A DNA stretch of 28,331 bases from Byssochlamys sp. IMV 00236 (GCA_001931875.2 MSJH02000757.1:1-28331); one strand, 5' to 3'; shown: positions 1 to 10,568, counted from the first letter of the stretch. Numbers and translations are program-made. Notes: generated by a model not told the origin, from the sequence alone.

Positions 1-982
1 ATAGCTTAGCTTTACTGTATCTTTTATAATATATACGCAGTGTTTTCCATAAATGCTTATAAGACAGTTACCGCACAGACAGGACTTATCATTTTTTCTT
101 ATGCCACTCAAGTCTTCTCTCTTGACTAAAGACTAAAGTAAGATCCATAAATTTGAGTTACTATGGTGATGATCATGACACATACAAAAAGATTGACATT
201 GTTATTTATGTCTCAGTTAATTATCTGATATCTTTACTCTGGTAAAAACGTAGAGTCAATGGGCATGAATAACTTATGATTCATCAAACGCTTGAACTGA
301 TCATAATTTTCGTTTCTAGACTGTTTCGAATAAAGCGAGGGAGAGCAAGTGATGACATGTGACTATAGTAAAGATGCTTGACACCCCTTTGAAGAGGGCC
401 TTAAAAATGAAAATAGATCAAAATAGACAAGCTTAGACCAAGCGTATTCCTCTTGCTTCTTTTTGCCAACCCACTTTGATTTTGTCTTGTTTAATACTTT
501 AAGAGCGCCTAAGGCTCTTATCAAGGATACTTTTATTTGTCTGCGCTATTCATTAAGCGGACAAAAAGTTTGAAGCTCACAGCAAAAAAACCAAAATAAT
601 AAAATATCTCAGCTTGGTTCTGTGCGTCAAATGCATCCTTTGTGCTTTTCGTGGAACCTTGAATAAGAATGCATATGATTGACATCCATACGATCTAGAA
701 GCCAATAAGCCAATGCTCCTACTCTGAAACAGTTAACCTATTTTTATTTATCAATTAAGGTTTTTTCCTTTTTCAGAACAACCCAACAAGAGTAAATAAA
801 CAACAAGTGAAAAGATTTGTCTTGGTTGATAAAGAGGAACAATAAAAAAGGATGTGCAAATTAGTGTTCTTCTGTTATGTCAAAAAGAAAAGAGGCAATA
901 ATTGATTTCGCTGCCCTGTGAAAAGTGATTATCAAGGAGACAGGTGTTACTTTAGTAAATAGGCTATTTTGGCGTATCTCTA

Positions 983-1010
983 TTTTTTTTTTTTTTTTTT
1001 TTTTTTTTTT
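983..1010. repeat. Homopolymer T28
   Basis: A run of 28 T lies about 240 bp upstream of the first start codon. It may be a nucleosome-depleting poly(dA:dT) promoter element, or the tail of an old retroposed sequence on the minus strand. No target-site repeat was found around it. Its length is prone to assembly error. Confidence 0.9.
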
Positions 1011-1115
1011 CTCATGTAAACAATGTGCATCATATGTTGTTGTGTTCTAGTTAGTCCTTTTTATTCTGATTAATTCCGCCAATCAGACACAAGGTGAATC
1101 TACTCTTATTATCAA

Positions 1116-1253
1116 TTCCTTTTGCCTTCTTTTTTTCTTCTTTCTTCTTTCTTTAGCCCTTCATCTTTTTTTATTCGTTGTTTAGCTTTTACTCTATGCT
1201 CCAACATTTATTTTTCGCTTCTTATCGCTTACATCCTTGTTTTCATTCTTCAA
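1116..1253 (+). promoter_or_regulatory. Pyrimidine-rich 5' leader of the AFF-like gene
   Basis: A C/T-rich stretch (best at 1116-1180) lies immediately upstream of the chosen ATG at 1254. Similar tracts precede the SWIB gene and lie upstream of the L9 gene in this window. In fungi such tracts often mark transcription start regions. The exact start site cannot be seen. Confidence 0.4.
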
Positions 1254-3986
1254 ATGTCAACCAATAACAACAACAACAATCCTATTCAAGATCCTCGCTT
1301 GAACCATCCAAACCCTCCTGTTAGACGCACACCTTGGGCAAAGGTTGAACTTCACCAGTCTCAAGCAAGCGGTAGCCGTAGCTACATTGATAGTTAGCTT
1401 CGTTTGGGTCCTTCTCGTCCTCAAGCTAGTGCTTCTAGCTTCTGTAAACCTCTTCGTGAGAAGTGTACTGTCCCTCATCAAGAACCAACACGCCCAGAAA
1501 AGGGCCGCCCTCTTGTCAACAAGTTCCATCCTCTGTGGTTAACTTCTCAGTTATCAAGCAGCAATGTTGAAGAAGGCACCCCTAACCTTACTGTGGACGA
1601 GATAAAAGGAACATTCAAGAGATTGATGGGTGACTTCCATTACAAGGTACCATATGCGTACCACCATAGGCTTACGCATGCCACCCTCAGTCGCCCCACG
1701 GAGTTTGTCCGCCAAATCCCTGTCCCCGCCATCAAGTATTTGAAGAAGGAAGCTGGTCGGTTTATAACAAGTACATTGACCCCTCACTTGATCGTGCTGT
1801 GTTTAAGCGTCGCCTCCATATTGCAGCTGAACCAGCTTACGTCGTGCCAGAGAGTGAACGTCAACCAATCGCAAGTACCTCCTCTCATCCACGCCAGGCT
1901 AGAGAGATTGTTTCAGAAGCAAAGCGAAGATACCAGCCAAATATCATCAACCGCCACCAGCAACAAGAGAAATCTGACTGTCCAACACCTGTTCTTGAGC
2001 CACGCAAGCCTACTGCAAGCACATACAGTACATTGGGCCTCCCTCCTAGACTAGTTCGTCCTGCTTTCTTCTCGTCTTTTGGAGATTTAAAGCCTCCTGA
2101 TCGCTACAATTTAACCAAGCCTTCCTCAGGTACTGCTGCTGCTCATTGTCAACCTGCCTTTTCCAACAATAGCATTCATCCGCTGGTCACATCTGGTGCT
2201 TCCACAAAGCGAAAGTTTGACGCTGTTGCCCTCTCTGCAATGAACGCAAACAAGGTAAATACATACCCATAATTAATCTGCTTTCTTTTGTACTAATATT
2301 GTCCTTGATTGATAAAAACTCAAGGCTGTTCATCAAGCAACACAGCTTATGACAGCCTTTCAACTTGCTAAGGAGCCTAAAGCAGTTGCGTAAGTCTGTT
2401 ATCTTTGATATGTCTGATGTTATCAACTGACACATTCTCTTTTTAGCGCTTCATCTGAAGTTGGCCATTGTACTGCTGCTCCACAGGCGACTGTTACTGG
2501 TACCTCTAATGCCTTCACTGCATCTGGTGCTGATGCAGACGACACCCATGACAATGCTTGCCCTGTGCCCTTTGTTCAGGAGCCTCATCCTTTGAGCAAG
2601 TTCAAGGAGCTTGCTATACGACGTAAGATCAAATCAGTTACTGAATTCCATGTTGACTAACATTTCTTTTCATTTCAATTTAGACCCCATGAGAGTCATG
2701 AAGATGGCCGTCAAGCAAAGAAAGGTGCTGTCCTCCTTGAAAGGCAAAGAAGCTCTTGACTTTGTACCTCGTCACCCGCATTCCTTTTCTCATGGTGCGC
2801 CATCCATATCCAAACCAGCTGCACAATTCCCATCGATCCCTTCTACAAGTAAGGGTAAGGGTAAAGAATTGTCCCTTCACAGACCCTCAAGTTCTACTAT
2901 GAACAAGCTTCCCGCAAGCAATCCAGCTTCTGAAGTCTCTGCTGTTACCTCCGCTGCTCCCAACAAGCCAACTGCCACTAGTACCATGGCACCTATGAGC
3001 AAGGTAGAAGATGAGGAACCAGAAGAAGGTGAAATAGTTGACCCATCACCACCTCATAAAACCCAGCAAGCATGCTCAAAACATGATAACAAGCCTTCGT
3101 GCTTCAAACCCAATGAAGCATACGATAATGAATCTCTCTCCGGTTCTATGGCCAAAGGTATCCCTGCTAATTCTACAGCAGCACCAACCAAGGGGGTGTT
3201 GTCTACCACTGCTCCCAACGCAAATACGATGGAGCAGTGTAAAATATTTACGATAATGTAAGTATTCTTAAACATATCACTTTTATTTATACTGATATTC
3301 TCTAACTTAGGTTTCGCAATCTGGCCCATCCATACAAGCAACGAGGTGATGGTGAGCAAGACGACCTGGTTTCTGCCTTGAACCATCTACATGCTCTTTG
3401 TAACTATATCATTAGTTACTTCTACAAGGAGAAACAAAACCCAGATATGGCACCACCTGAATCCGTTGCGGCCTGGAAGTCCTTACTTCCTCTTGGTGAT
3501 ATGCTCCTGGCCAAGCTCCAAGCCCAGGAGCAATATCTTTTGTATGGTATCTGCCTCCGCCTGATGGCTATGGTGCGTTTCCGCATTTTTAACAAGATGC
3601 AAGGTGAAGTCCGAAGCGTTCTGGTCAGACACTTGCAAGCTCCTTCGGTAAGCGGCAACCATCAGTACATCAAGATATCGTGTGGCTTGCTGGAGGAGTA
3701 CGAGCAAGTTATGGCCATGAGCGCCTCCTCGGAGAAATACTTCAACTACGGGATAATGGCCAGCAAATTGCCATCGACTTTCAAACAGGTGTACGTCGAT
3801 GGTAACTTGCTATCTGGCATAACTATTGGTGGGAAGGCTGGTGTACAAGTATCACCTATGTTCCCATTTCACTTAAACGCCAGTCTCCTACATGGTGCAA
3901 TTTGCACCAAGTGCATCTTGAGTGAGTTCGTGTCGTCGATGGAGCTGGACTTCAAATTAATCGACGACACGGACGACTATATGTAA
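1254..3986 (+). CDS. AF4/FMR2 (AFF)-like elongation scaffold, candidate
   Basis: Proposed exons are 1254-1343, 1398-1646, 1691-2254, 2325-2389, 2447-2622, 2684-3257 and 3311-3986. They join in frame to 797 aa. The first two introns (54 and 44 nt) are inferred to bypass an in-frame TAG and a frame change, and have weaker donors (GTTGAA, GTACCA). The last four have clear GTAAA/GTAAG donors and AG acceptors. The N-terminus starts with a short Asn run. Residues about 100-560 are Ser/Thr/Pro-rich and probably disordered, with an acidic EEPEEGEIVDP motif. Residues about 573-797 are helical (LYGICLRLMAMVRFRIFNKM, then HLNASLLHGAICTKCILSEF). Their order and spacing resemble the C-terminal homology domain of AFF proteins, which scaffold the super elongation complex; fission yeast Ebp1 is a known fungal relative. 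This match is by eye and remote. If it is wrong, the gene is an unidentified nuclear-type protein. Confidence 0.6.
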
Positions 3987-4151
3987 ATAGTCTTCCGTTT
4001 TTTTTTTTGTAAATAAATCTTATAACAAAAAGTCTCCTTTCTTTTTTTTCTAAAGATAAAAAAGTACTTGGAGTATTCATTTATTTCATGTACGTATATG
4101 ATGATGTCACATTTAAAGAAAGAATTGATTATATTATATACATGTTTATAA

Positions 4152-4856
4152 TTACATTTGTGAAAATTGAAAGGGCCTTGGTTTTTTCATCCTTTGTGAG
4201 TTGTCCTCATGAGAATCCATTGACATATCCTCCGTTTCATCAAAGATGCTTCTCTTTCGTGTCTCTTTTTCATCTTTTTCTAAAAGAGAAAGACTGTTTT
4301 CTAATGATGGCATATTGGATCCATAAAGACTATAGGATTATTAATAAACTGCGCTAATAAATATAATATGTATACATGCCTTGGTTGACTTGCTAATGAC
4401 TCAGTTAAAGATGGAGGCAAAATACGTGTATTAGCCATAAATTTAAGCTATTAAAAAATCAAGTCAGACCTTGTCCATAGCAATTTATGACTGACTTACC
4501 CCTTTAATCCTCATCATACTATTGGCTAAGCTGGACAGATGGTGAAAAGAAGCAACACGGATAGCTTTATCCACTTATTCAGATAAGCGAAGAGAGTTCA
4601 CCAAGTCAAGAGCTCTAGAAGGTCTCTCTGACTTGCATGCAGTATTAATTAATCTCAATATATCCTTATCCATTTCAATATCAGCGCTGTCGAAGGTGTC
4701 TTGATATTCATTCTGTTTTCCTGTAGCCTCTGCTTCATCTTGTTCATATAGATCTCGGTATAATGATGATAGATAAGCCATTTCGATCTTTCCAGCTTCA
4801 GATTCAGGTTCAACAATAGGCAACTGCAATGACACTTCATTCACAGGAGGACATCA
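4152..4856 (-). pseudogene. CTF4/WDHD1 3' fragment, broken
   Basis: Reading leftwards, three exon-like blocks (about 4856-4500, 4447-4380, 4329-4152) join in frame and match the C-terminal part of Ctf4/AND-1, the trimeric replisome hub linking the CMG helicase and polymerase alpha. Seen are VSLQLPIVEPESEAGKIEMA, a helical LINTACKSERPSRALDLVN block typical of the SepB domain, and a basic tail ending KKPRPFQFSQM before a stop. It is broken: TAA at 4575-4577 interrupts the helical domain, the beta-propeller half is absent, and a stop lies just upstream of 4856. Introns 4499-4448 (GTAAGT...TAG, 52 nt) and 4379-4330 (50 nt) are retained, so this is a DNA copy and not a processed transcript. The second donor reads GC instead of GT. 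It sits between two plus-strand genes. The family call is from memory of the motif order; the breaks are visible directly. Confidence 0.7.
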
Positions 4857-5065
4857 GTTTACATCTTAACAAGCCAACTTGTTAATACTTTTCTGTTCTT
4901 TTGCATATATATTTTATATTCAGGCATTATGAAAAGAAACACAGAGTTCTGAGTTTTAAAAGTTTTTTTTCTTTCCTGTTTAAAAGAATTTGCGTGCTTT
5001 ACTTTTTTTTTCTGTCAAACTACACAATTCTGTTTAATACAAAGCTTTTGAATGATTGCAATACG

Positions 5066-6942
5066 ATGGCTGACACAGTATCAAAAGAACAAACAAACCA
5101 AGAATCTGCCGACAAAGAACCAAGTGAAAATAATGAAGAGTAAGAAGTGGAATCTTGTTGATCGTAGACTAACATATGGTGTATAGTTATCAACTAGTTT
5201 TGAAAGCATTGGAAGTATTGAAACAACAGCTTTCAAAAGCAAAAAGTGATTTGAATACATTAGAAATACTAAAGAACGAAGCCTTATCTGAGCCATTTGA
5301 GTTTATTATCAACTTAAAAAAGGTATTTTTTTTTAAACAACTATACCCTTTATACATATATTCATACTGTGTATGCAGTCAAAAACTAGAGTACCCAAGC
5401 TTCAAAAAGTGATCGCAGTTCCTGAAATTGAATGGCATAAATATAAATACTTACCAGAAACACGTATCGCACAACAACAGGCATCGATTCAGTCATTCAC
5501 ACAGCATCTCATTAATCAAACAAAGAAGACAACCTATAAAGTAAGATATGACACAAATATACAATGATAAGAGCTAATGATGTATCATTAGAGCATTTTA
5601 GACACTCATTATATTGAACATCATCCATATACAGCATCAAACACAACAAAGCAACTTCAACAAGAACTCATGAAAGCCACTCAGGCTATGCATCAAATAC
5701 CCTCACGCCCAATTTCTATGTCTGACTTTTCTGAAGATGAAAATGAGGAAGATAATAGTCAAGGTGATATGGGAATGAAAACTACACCGAAAAATTCTGT
5801 GGTTGGCAAAGGCAAAGGAAAACGAAGGACGTCTGTGGTTCAATCAGGCATTGAGCTGCAAAAGACGCAGGATGTCAGGCCAAGACTACAGTCAATCGAG
5901 CCACGCACACCTGATGAATACTCATTGGCAGATAGTATGGATGACAAAGCGCCCTCGTTTAAGCAGCCTTGGACAGATGAAGAACAGGTAAGGTTGATAT
6001 CTATTAAACACACATGATGGCTGAATTTGTTTACAGAAACGGTTACAAGAGTTATTGGATATTTATCCAGATGAGCCTATTCAAGCTCAGAGATTTAATA
6101 AAATTTCCAGAGCACTGGGTACGAGGACACCAAAGCAAGTAGCAAGTCGTGTACAAAAATACTTTATCAAACTAGCAAAGTTAGGTTTACCTGTGCCTGG
6201 CAGAATTACCATTCCAGTAAAGTATAAGCGATATAGATTGTGAATATTTACTTATTCTTTTGATAGCCCTCATGTATGCCCAAAGAAAAAGGCAGCAGTC
6301 GTTCAAAATCCAAAGCAAGGTCATCACCTGGACGCGTAACTAAGCCATCAGCTTCACTGCGGACATCTGGAACAGGATATAACAGCTTTGTTTCTGGTGG
6401 AATCACAACATCACGCATATCAGGAGCGCACTATGCAACATCGCTTGGTCCTCCTTCTGCCTTTATGTCTGATGAGGAAGAAGATTCTACGGTTAAAGAG
6501 ATGATGCGACAGGCCGTCATTAGTAAAGCCAATGGTCATCGTAGCAACGGCCACAACGAGTCAGCATCCAGTGATCTGGTGATACACGAAGGATTTGCTG
6601 TAAGTTGATATTTGTGTTACTTTTTGTATTCCTTGATTAATATGGTGATTTTAGTGTGATGCATGTGGAACAGAACCTATTGTAGGTGTATTGTATAGAT
6701 GTACAGTATGTGATATAAGTGAAGAAGTTGACCTATGTGGAAATTGTATGGAAAAGGGTACATTTACAAATGGTAAGAAATGAAGCAAAATACAATGATA
6801 ATAAAGCTAATATGACGTCGTAGATCATCATACTTTAGACCATACATTTGAAGCAGTGAGGACTGCTACACCCTTTCCTTATGCAGATAATGATTACAAA
6901 TCACCAGATCACTTGGGAGAATACAGTTATTTGGGATTTTAA
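5066..6942 (+). CDS. ZZZ3-like protein (SANT/Myb + ZZ zinc finger)
   Basis: Eight exons: 5066-5139, 5187-5322, 5379-5540, 5592-5987, 6037-6216, 6267-6599, 6655-6772 and 6824-6942. All introns are 47-56 nt with GT...AG ends, and the exons join in frame to 505 aa. The N-terminal 70 residues are helical ([18 protein letters not shown]), followed by a disordered acidic and basic stretch. A SANT/Myb domain spans about 247-310 ([14 protein letters not shown], then [20 protein letters not shown] and PVPGR). A ZZ finger starts at about 428, with CDACG, CTVCD and CGNC cysteine pairs and closing DHHTLDH histidines. The pairing, the PVPGR segment and the short aromatic C-terminus (YSYLGF) match animal ZZZ3, the histone-reader subunit of the ATAC acetyltransferase complex, rather than Ada2, where ZZ precedes SANT. 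A chromatin role is inferred from the family. The stop lies 29 bp from the stop of the convergent kinase gene. Confidence 0.85.
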
Positions 6943-6971
6943 TTAAAATGAATATAATATTTACAAATGAA
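6943..6971. other. 29-bp spacer between convergent stop codons
   Basis: The ZZZ3-like stop (6940-6942, +) and the kinase stop (6972-6974, -) are separated by 29 AT-rich bases. Both 3' UTRs and poly(A) signals must therefore overlap the opposite gene. Confidence 0.8.
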
Positions 6972-8069
6972 TTATTTTGTTGCTGTTGTATGCTTGTGAT
7001 GTCTATTCATGGTATCGATACCTTTTTCACAAAGTAGGATTGACTTTACCCATTTGTGTTCTAGTACTTGCTCTGCTGTTAGACGATGTTCAGGATTTGG
7101 TTCAAGCATTTTATAAATCAAATCTCTCATGGAATCATTAAACTTTTTGAAATTTGGATAAGTTCTTGCTGGGTGATGGTCTAAATAAGATCTAAATTCA
7201 CGGTCCGATTTTTTATCAGCTCTAATCCAAGCATGACCACTCTTGTACATCGAATAGAGGACGATGCCAGCCGACCAGATGTCAGAGAGAGAGCCCCAAT
7301 AGTCTTTACGATCGAATGCCTCTGGAGCGATATAAGGTTCGGATCCAACCAACCCGTGACACTTGTGACACTTTTTCTCCCAAGCACATCGGAAAACGTC
7401 CGACACACCAAAGTCCGTTACCTTGAGCGTACCGTCAAGTGTGAGTAACAAGTTTTCGGGTTTGATATCTCTGTGAGCGACACCAACTGAGTGAAGGTAA
7501 GCAATGCCTTTCATCATTTGTTTAAAGCAGCAAGCCATCTCTATTTCAGTCATATGTCCAGACATAATAGCAGAGAATAAGTCACCACCTTGACAATATT
7601 CCATGACTGTGCAATATCGCGTTTGGTTGTCCAATACGAGATCGATTGTTTCAATCACATTTTGATGGTGAAAGGTCGAAGAAATACAAAATTCACTCGT
7701 CAACTTCTTCATGTATTCCTTTTCGGTCTCTGTCTTGTTTCTTTTTCGAAACTGCTTGATCGCATAAAGTTTGCATTCACTGGATGAATCATAAGATAAC
7801 CGCTTGCTTTTACAGATGGATATAATTGCTGTTGAACCCTTTCCGAGTCTTTTATAGCATTCACCGTACTCACGTAAGCTTGCTGTATTTAATCTATACA
7901 GTTTTGTAGAAGTTGATTCTATACTACTTGAGCATGAATTGACTCCTTCATCCAAGTCTAATTGTGACCCTTCTCTTGAATTTCTACGACTACTTTGTCT
8001 ACTTGCTTGTCGACTACTGACCGGTGTCTTTTGACTTGATCTTGAAAAGAAAGAGGTTAAGCTGACCAT
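6972..8069 (-). CDS. HAL4/SAT4-type Ser/Thr protein kinase
   Basis: Single exon, 365 aa from the ATG at 8069. The frame stays open to 8225, but the extra 52 residues are hydrophobic, AT-rich and look like 5' leader, so the shorter start is preferred. Residues 1-60 are Ser/Arg-rich and disordered. The kinase domain runs from about 68 to 345. It has glycine loop LGKGSTA (76-81), LYAIK lysine at 105, HRDIKPEN loop (199-206), DFG (219-221) and SEPYIAPE (243-250). The segments EFCISSTFHHQNVIE, MEYCQGGDLF and KVTDFGVSDVF are characteristic of the fungal HAL/NPR family (Hal4/Sat4, Hal5, Npr1; Oca2 in fission yeast). These kinases stabilise K+ and amino-acid transporters at the plasma membrane, and Npr1 acts under TOR. 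Which member this is cannot be fixed by eye. All catalytic residues are present. The third glycine of the loop is Ala. Confidence 0.9.
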   Translation of the reverse strand: MVSLTSFFSRSSQKTPVSSRQASRQSSRRNSREGSQLDLDEGVNSCSSSIESTSTKLYRLNTASLREYGECYKRLGKGSTAIISICKSKRLSYDSSSECKLYAIKQFRKRNKTETEKEYMKKLTSEFCISSTFHHQNVIETIDLVLDNQTRYCTVMEYCQGGDLFSAIMSGHMTEIEMACCFKQMMKGIAYLHSVGVAHRDIKPENLLLTLDGTLKVTDFGVSDVFRCAWEKKCHKCHGLVGSEPYIAPEAFDRKDYWGSLSDIWSAGIVLYSMYKSGHAWIRADKKSDREFRSYLDHHPARTYPNFKKFNDSMRDLIYKMLEPNPEHRLTAEQVLEHKWVKSILLCEKGIDTMNRHHKHTTATK

Positions 8070-10007
8070 GTATCGAGTGCGATATATAGAAAGAAGAGGA
8101 GAAGAGAAGAGAAAGGAATAGATCAAGAGAAAAGAGACAACAAGATGGATCATAAAAAAATTTTTATATCCCTTTTTTAATTGACCATAAAGGGTAATAT
8201 AGGGTTTTCTGAAGGCGAATATCACCTAATTGAACAATCTCCGCAGGGAAGATCAATCTGCAAGGTTCAATATGACATGCCGTGTGAACTAAGCCCTGTC
8301 AAAGCACGTGTTTGTATGTTAAGTCATAAAGTTGAAGTTGACAATATCAAAACAAGCTTATGTACGTCAATCAGTTATTTTTATAATATTTTGTGGTTTT
8401 GGATCTGAGATGTGAATCTTATTCTGAATGACTATTTAAGCATCATGTCCGAGGCAGTGTCACGTATGATTATGTCAAGGAATGTCTATTCTCTTTATCA
8501 AGCTTAATTCGTCTTATTGTTACCCTTTTATCAGTGACATCGTAAAGAGAACTTATACCATGGAGAAATGACATTTATTCTTCACATAAATATACATCAA
8601 TACATGATTTTATAAGACTGCAGATATCGAGAATTTCGTATTGTTCTATAATACAGAGTCTCGGCCATTCACACAAGACCAAATTATTTTAGCATGTCAT
8701 CATCTTTCATCATATATTACTAAACAACCAACCTTCCCTTTGTTGTTCAAGAGTGTGTATAGTCCAAAGTAAGTAAACATGACTGACAACAAATAAACGG
8801 TTTAGTAAAAGAGCGATTATATAAAAAGAAGTTCACAATGTATTAAGTATTGCCAAACTTATCTATAAAACATCAATTCGTTATATGTTTGGTATACTTT
8901 GAGATCCTTTTACGAGCTATATCTATATGCAAAATACTCAATAATAATAAGCTTTTAATTTTACTTTTAATATGCTCAATTCCTCGGCGTATAAAAGCCA
9001 AACATGTTAATCGCTTTATGCATCTTGTAAATAAGCAAATGCTTTCAGTGTTGTTATGATATGCATACACAGCCTCGCTTCAGCGGAGTTTACTCATCTT
9101 ACATGCAGATGTCTATTAACAAGGACAAAGGACAAGAAGCAGCCCCTATGTAAAGCTCCAGCATTGTCCCATTTGAAGAAGCCTAGACCAGATAAAGCAA
9201 GGGTAGGACACGAGGCTTGGTGAAGATTGGTGATGCGATAAGGATGAGCGAAAGAGATGCGAAGGTTATCTATTACATAACAAAAATTTCTAAGGTATTC
9301 CAAAGATGCAAGTGTCAAATGCATTACACTGATAAATATTAATGTTGTATGCTTCCAAGAGTGAATGCTTCGAGTTCTAAAAATAAATCACGCCCTTCCT
9401 GCGTCTTCGTCATCCCATTCTTTACCTTTGGGTTTAGAGAGGCTACTTTTCGCCTTTTTTAATAGAATCGACTTAGACTTGGTGGTTCATAAAATATTAC
9501 TTTGTGCCCTTCTTGCAAGAGTTCTGAAATGGAGGAAATTAAAGATGATCCTTGTCATCAATACATGCTCCCGTGTAGAGAGCATGTACGCCATGAGAAA
9601 GCTCCGTTCTCTTTTGCTGCCGCGAATTAGCCACAGACATACTTATATACATTCATCAACACATTGATAATCCTTTATTTATCGTGTATCTGATGATCAA
9701 AGGCCCCTTTATGAATAAATAGAACGTTCTCGGATCATTCTTTTGTCCCAAGCTCGTTTGTTTGACCAAAGCAACTTGCTAAAGATTATCACTGTCTATT
9801 GACAGCATACAATAAAAAAGACACAAAAGCACCCTATCCTGTAAATAACACACTGCACACAATGCCCCATTACAAAACACATCTATATTCTCTTCTCCCC
9901 CTATTTGCTCAGGTCATATTTGAATGGCTTGTACTGGCCCTTGACGGACATTGAAAAGTGACATTGTATCCTTTCAGAAATATTTAGATTTATTGTAACA
10001 AGCATAC
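8070..10007. other. Intergenic between kinase 5' end and L9 3' end
   Basis: A 1.9-kb stretch with no intact gene. It contains the kinase promoter (8070 to about 8500) and the L9 3' UTR (right end). In the middle, at 8608-9630, are protein-like but interrupted frames on the plus strand, described separately. No tRNA-like A/B boxes were recognised. Confidence 0.6.
8608..9630 (+). pseudogene. Possible DNMT1-like relic (RFTS and BAH pieces)
   Basis: Three interrupted segments lie on the plus strand in the same frame. 8608-8769 reads DIENFVLFYNTESRPFT, then SSYITKQPTFPLLFKSVYSP, which resembles the replication-foci targeting domain of DNMT1-type cytosine methyltransferases. 9196-9339 reads LVKIGDAIRMSERDAK, then YYITKISKVFQRCKCQMH, which has the pattern of a BAH domain (GD, YI..I..+F, G/C-Q-M-H). 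9505 onward reads CPSCKSSEMEE, a Cys pair that follows the first BAH domain in DNMT1. The order RFTS, BAH, CxxC fits DNMT1, but stops at 9340, near 9460 and at 9487 interrupt it and no catalytic domain is seen. A GTAAGT donor sits at 8769. The resemblance is by eye on decayed sequence. Chance open frames or another BAH protein remain possible. Confidence 0.3.
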
Positions 10008-10568
10008 TTAAGCTTCCAAAACGTTGCGTTCAGAGACGTAGATACCGTCCAAGAACTTACGGATATCCTTGTTCTTGACGAGACAAGATTGTTGAATATC
10101 GGCAGCGGATTGAGAGACAGCTTCCAAGGAGTTACCGGTCAAGAGAAGTTCATCCTTTTGAGCCTTGGAGGCTTCGACCTTGACACCTTCACGCATCTTG
10201 ACGTGGAAAGCAACCTTTTGGCCCAAGAAGTTACGGATTTCGACAGCATCTCCAGCATCGCTAATGATAACGTTGATGGGAAAGTGAGCATATACGTAAC
10301 GCATCTTGTATTGGAAACCCTTGGTAACACCAGTGATCATGTTGTTGACCAAAGAGCGGACGGTACGGATACAGGCAACGTGCTTACGAAGACCGTGGTG
10401 AACAACAAACTTGATCTTCTTGCCAACAACGGTGATTTCAATAGCCAAGTGACGCAAGTTCTTGGTGAGAGTACCACGGGGGCCTTCAACAGTGATGACA
10501 CGAGACTTGATGTTAACCTTAACACCTTCAGGGATTTCGAGTTCGTCGTGCTTGTAGATATCCTTCAT
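10008..10568 (-). CDS. RPL9: 60S ribosomal protein L9 (uL6)
   Basis: Intronless coding sequence of 186 aa, close to the 190 aa usual for eukaryotic uL6. It starts [20 protein letters not shown], and has the family signatures [51 protein letters not shown]-like EIRNFLGQK and the C-terminal [14 protein letters not shown]. The protein binds 28S rRNA near the base of the P-stalk and GTPase centre of the large subunit. Codon use is strongly biased to C- and G-ending codons, as in very highly expressed genes, which produces a long antisense open frame of no significance. The start at 10568 matches the family N-terminus. An intron in the 5' UTR cannot be excluded. Confidence 0.98.
   Translation of the reverse strand: MKDIYKHDELEIPEGVKVNIKSRVITVEGPRGTLTKNLRHLAIEITVVGKKIKFVVHHGLRKHVACIRTVRSLVNNMITGVTKGFQYKMRYVYAHFPINVIISDAGDAVEIRNFLGQKVAFHVKMREGVKVEASKAQKDELLLTGNSLEAVSQSAADIQQSCLVKNKDIRKFLDGIYVSERNVLEA

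Larger units (their letters stand above)
1..1253. other. Intergenic, upstream of the AFF-like gene
   Basis: No reading frame with protein-like content was found on either strand. The stretch is AT-rich with a long T tract at 983-1010 and pyrimidine-rich sequence just before the next gene. It probably holds the promoter of the gene starting at 1254. The 3' end of an upstream gene could lie near the left edge but cannot be shown. Confidence 0.6.

Noticed and set aside
1122..1253. Upstream extension of the first gene encoding a Phe/Ser-rich hydrophobic peptide
   Set aside because: It is a translation of the pyrimidine tract in the leader. The ATG at 1254 starts the hydrophilic protein.
8070..8225. 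N-terminal extension of the kinase with a hydrophobic, membrane-like segment
   Set aside because: The sequence is AT-rich leader-like, is absent from the kinase family, and a good ATG exists at 8069.
9094..9324. Minus-strand 76-codon frame in the kinase/L9 intergenic region
   Set aside because: It has no recognisable content. The opposite strand gives the better, BAH-like reading.
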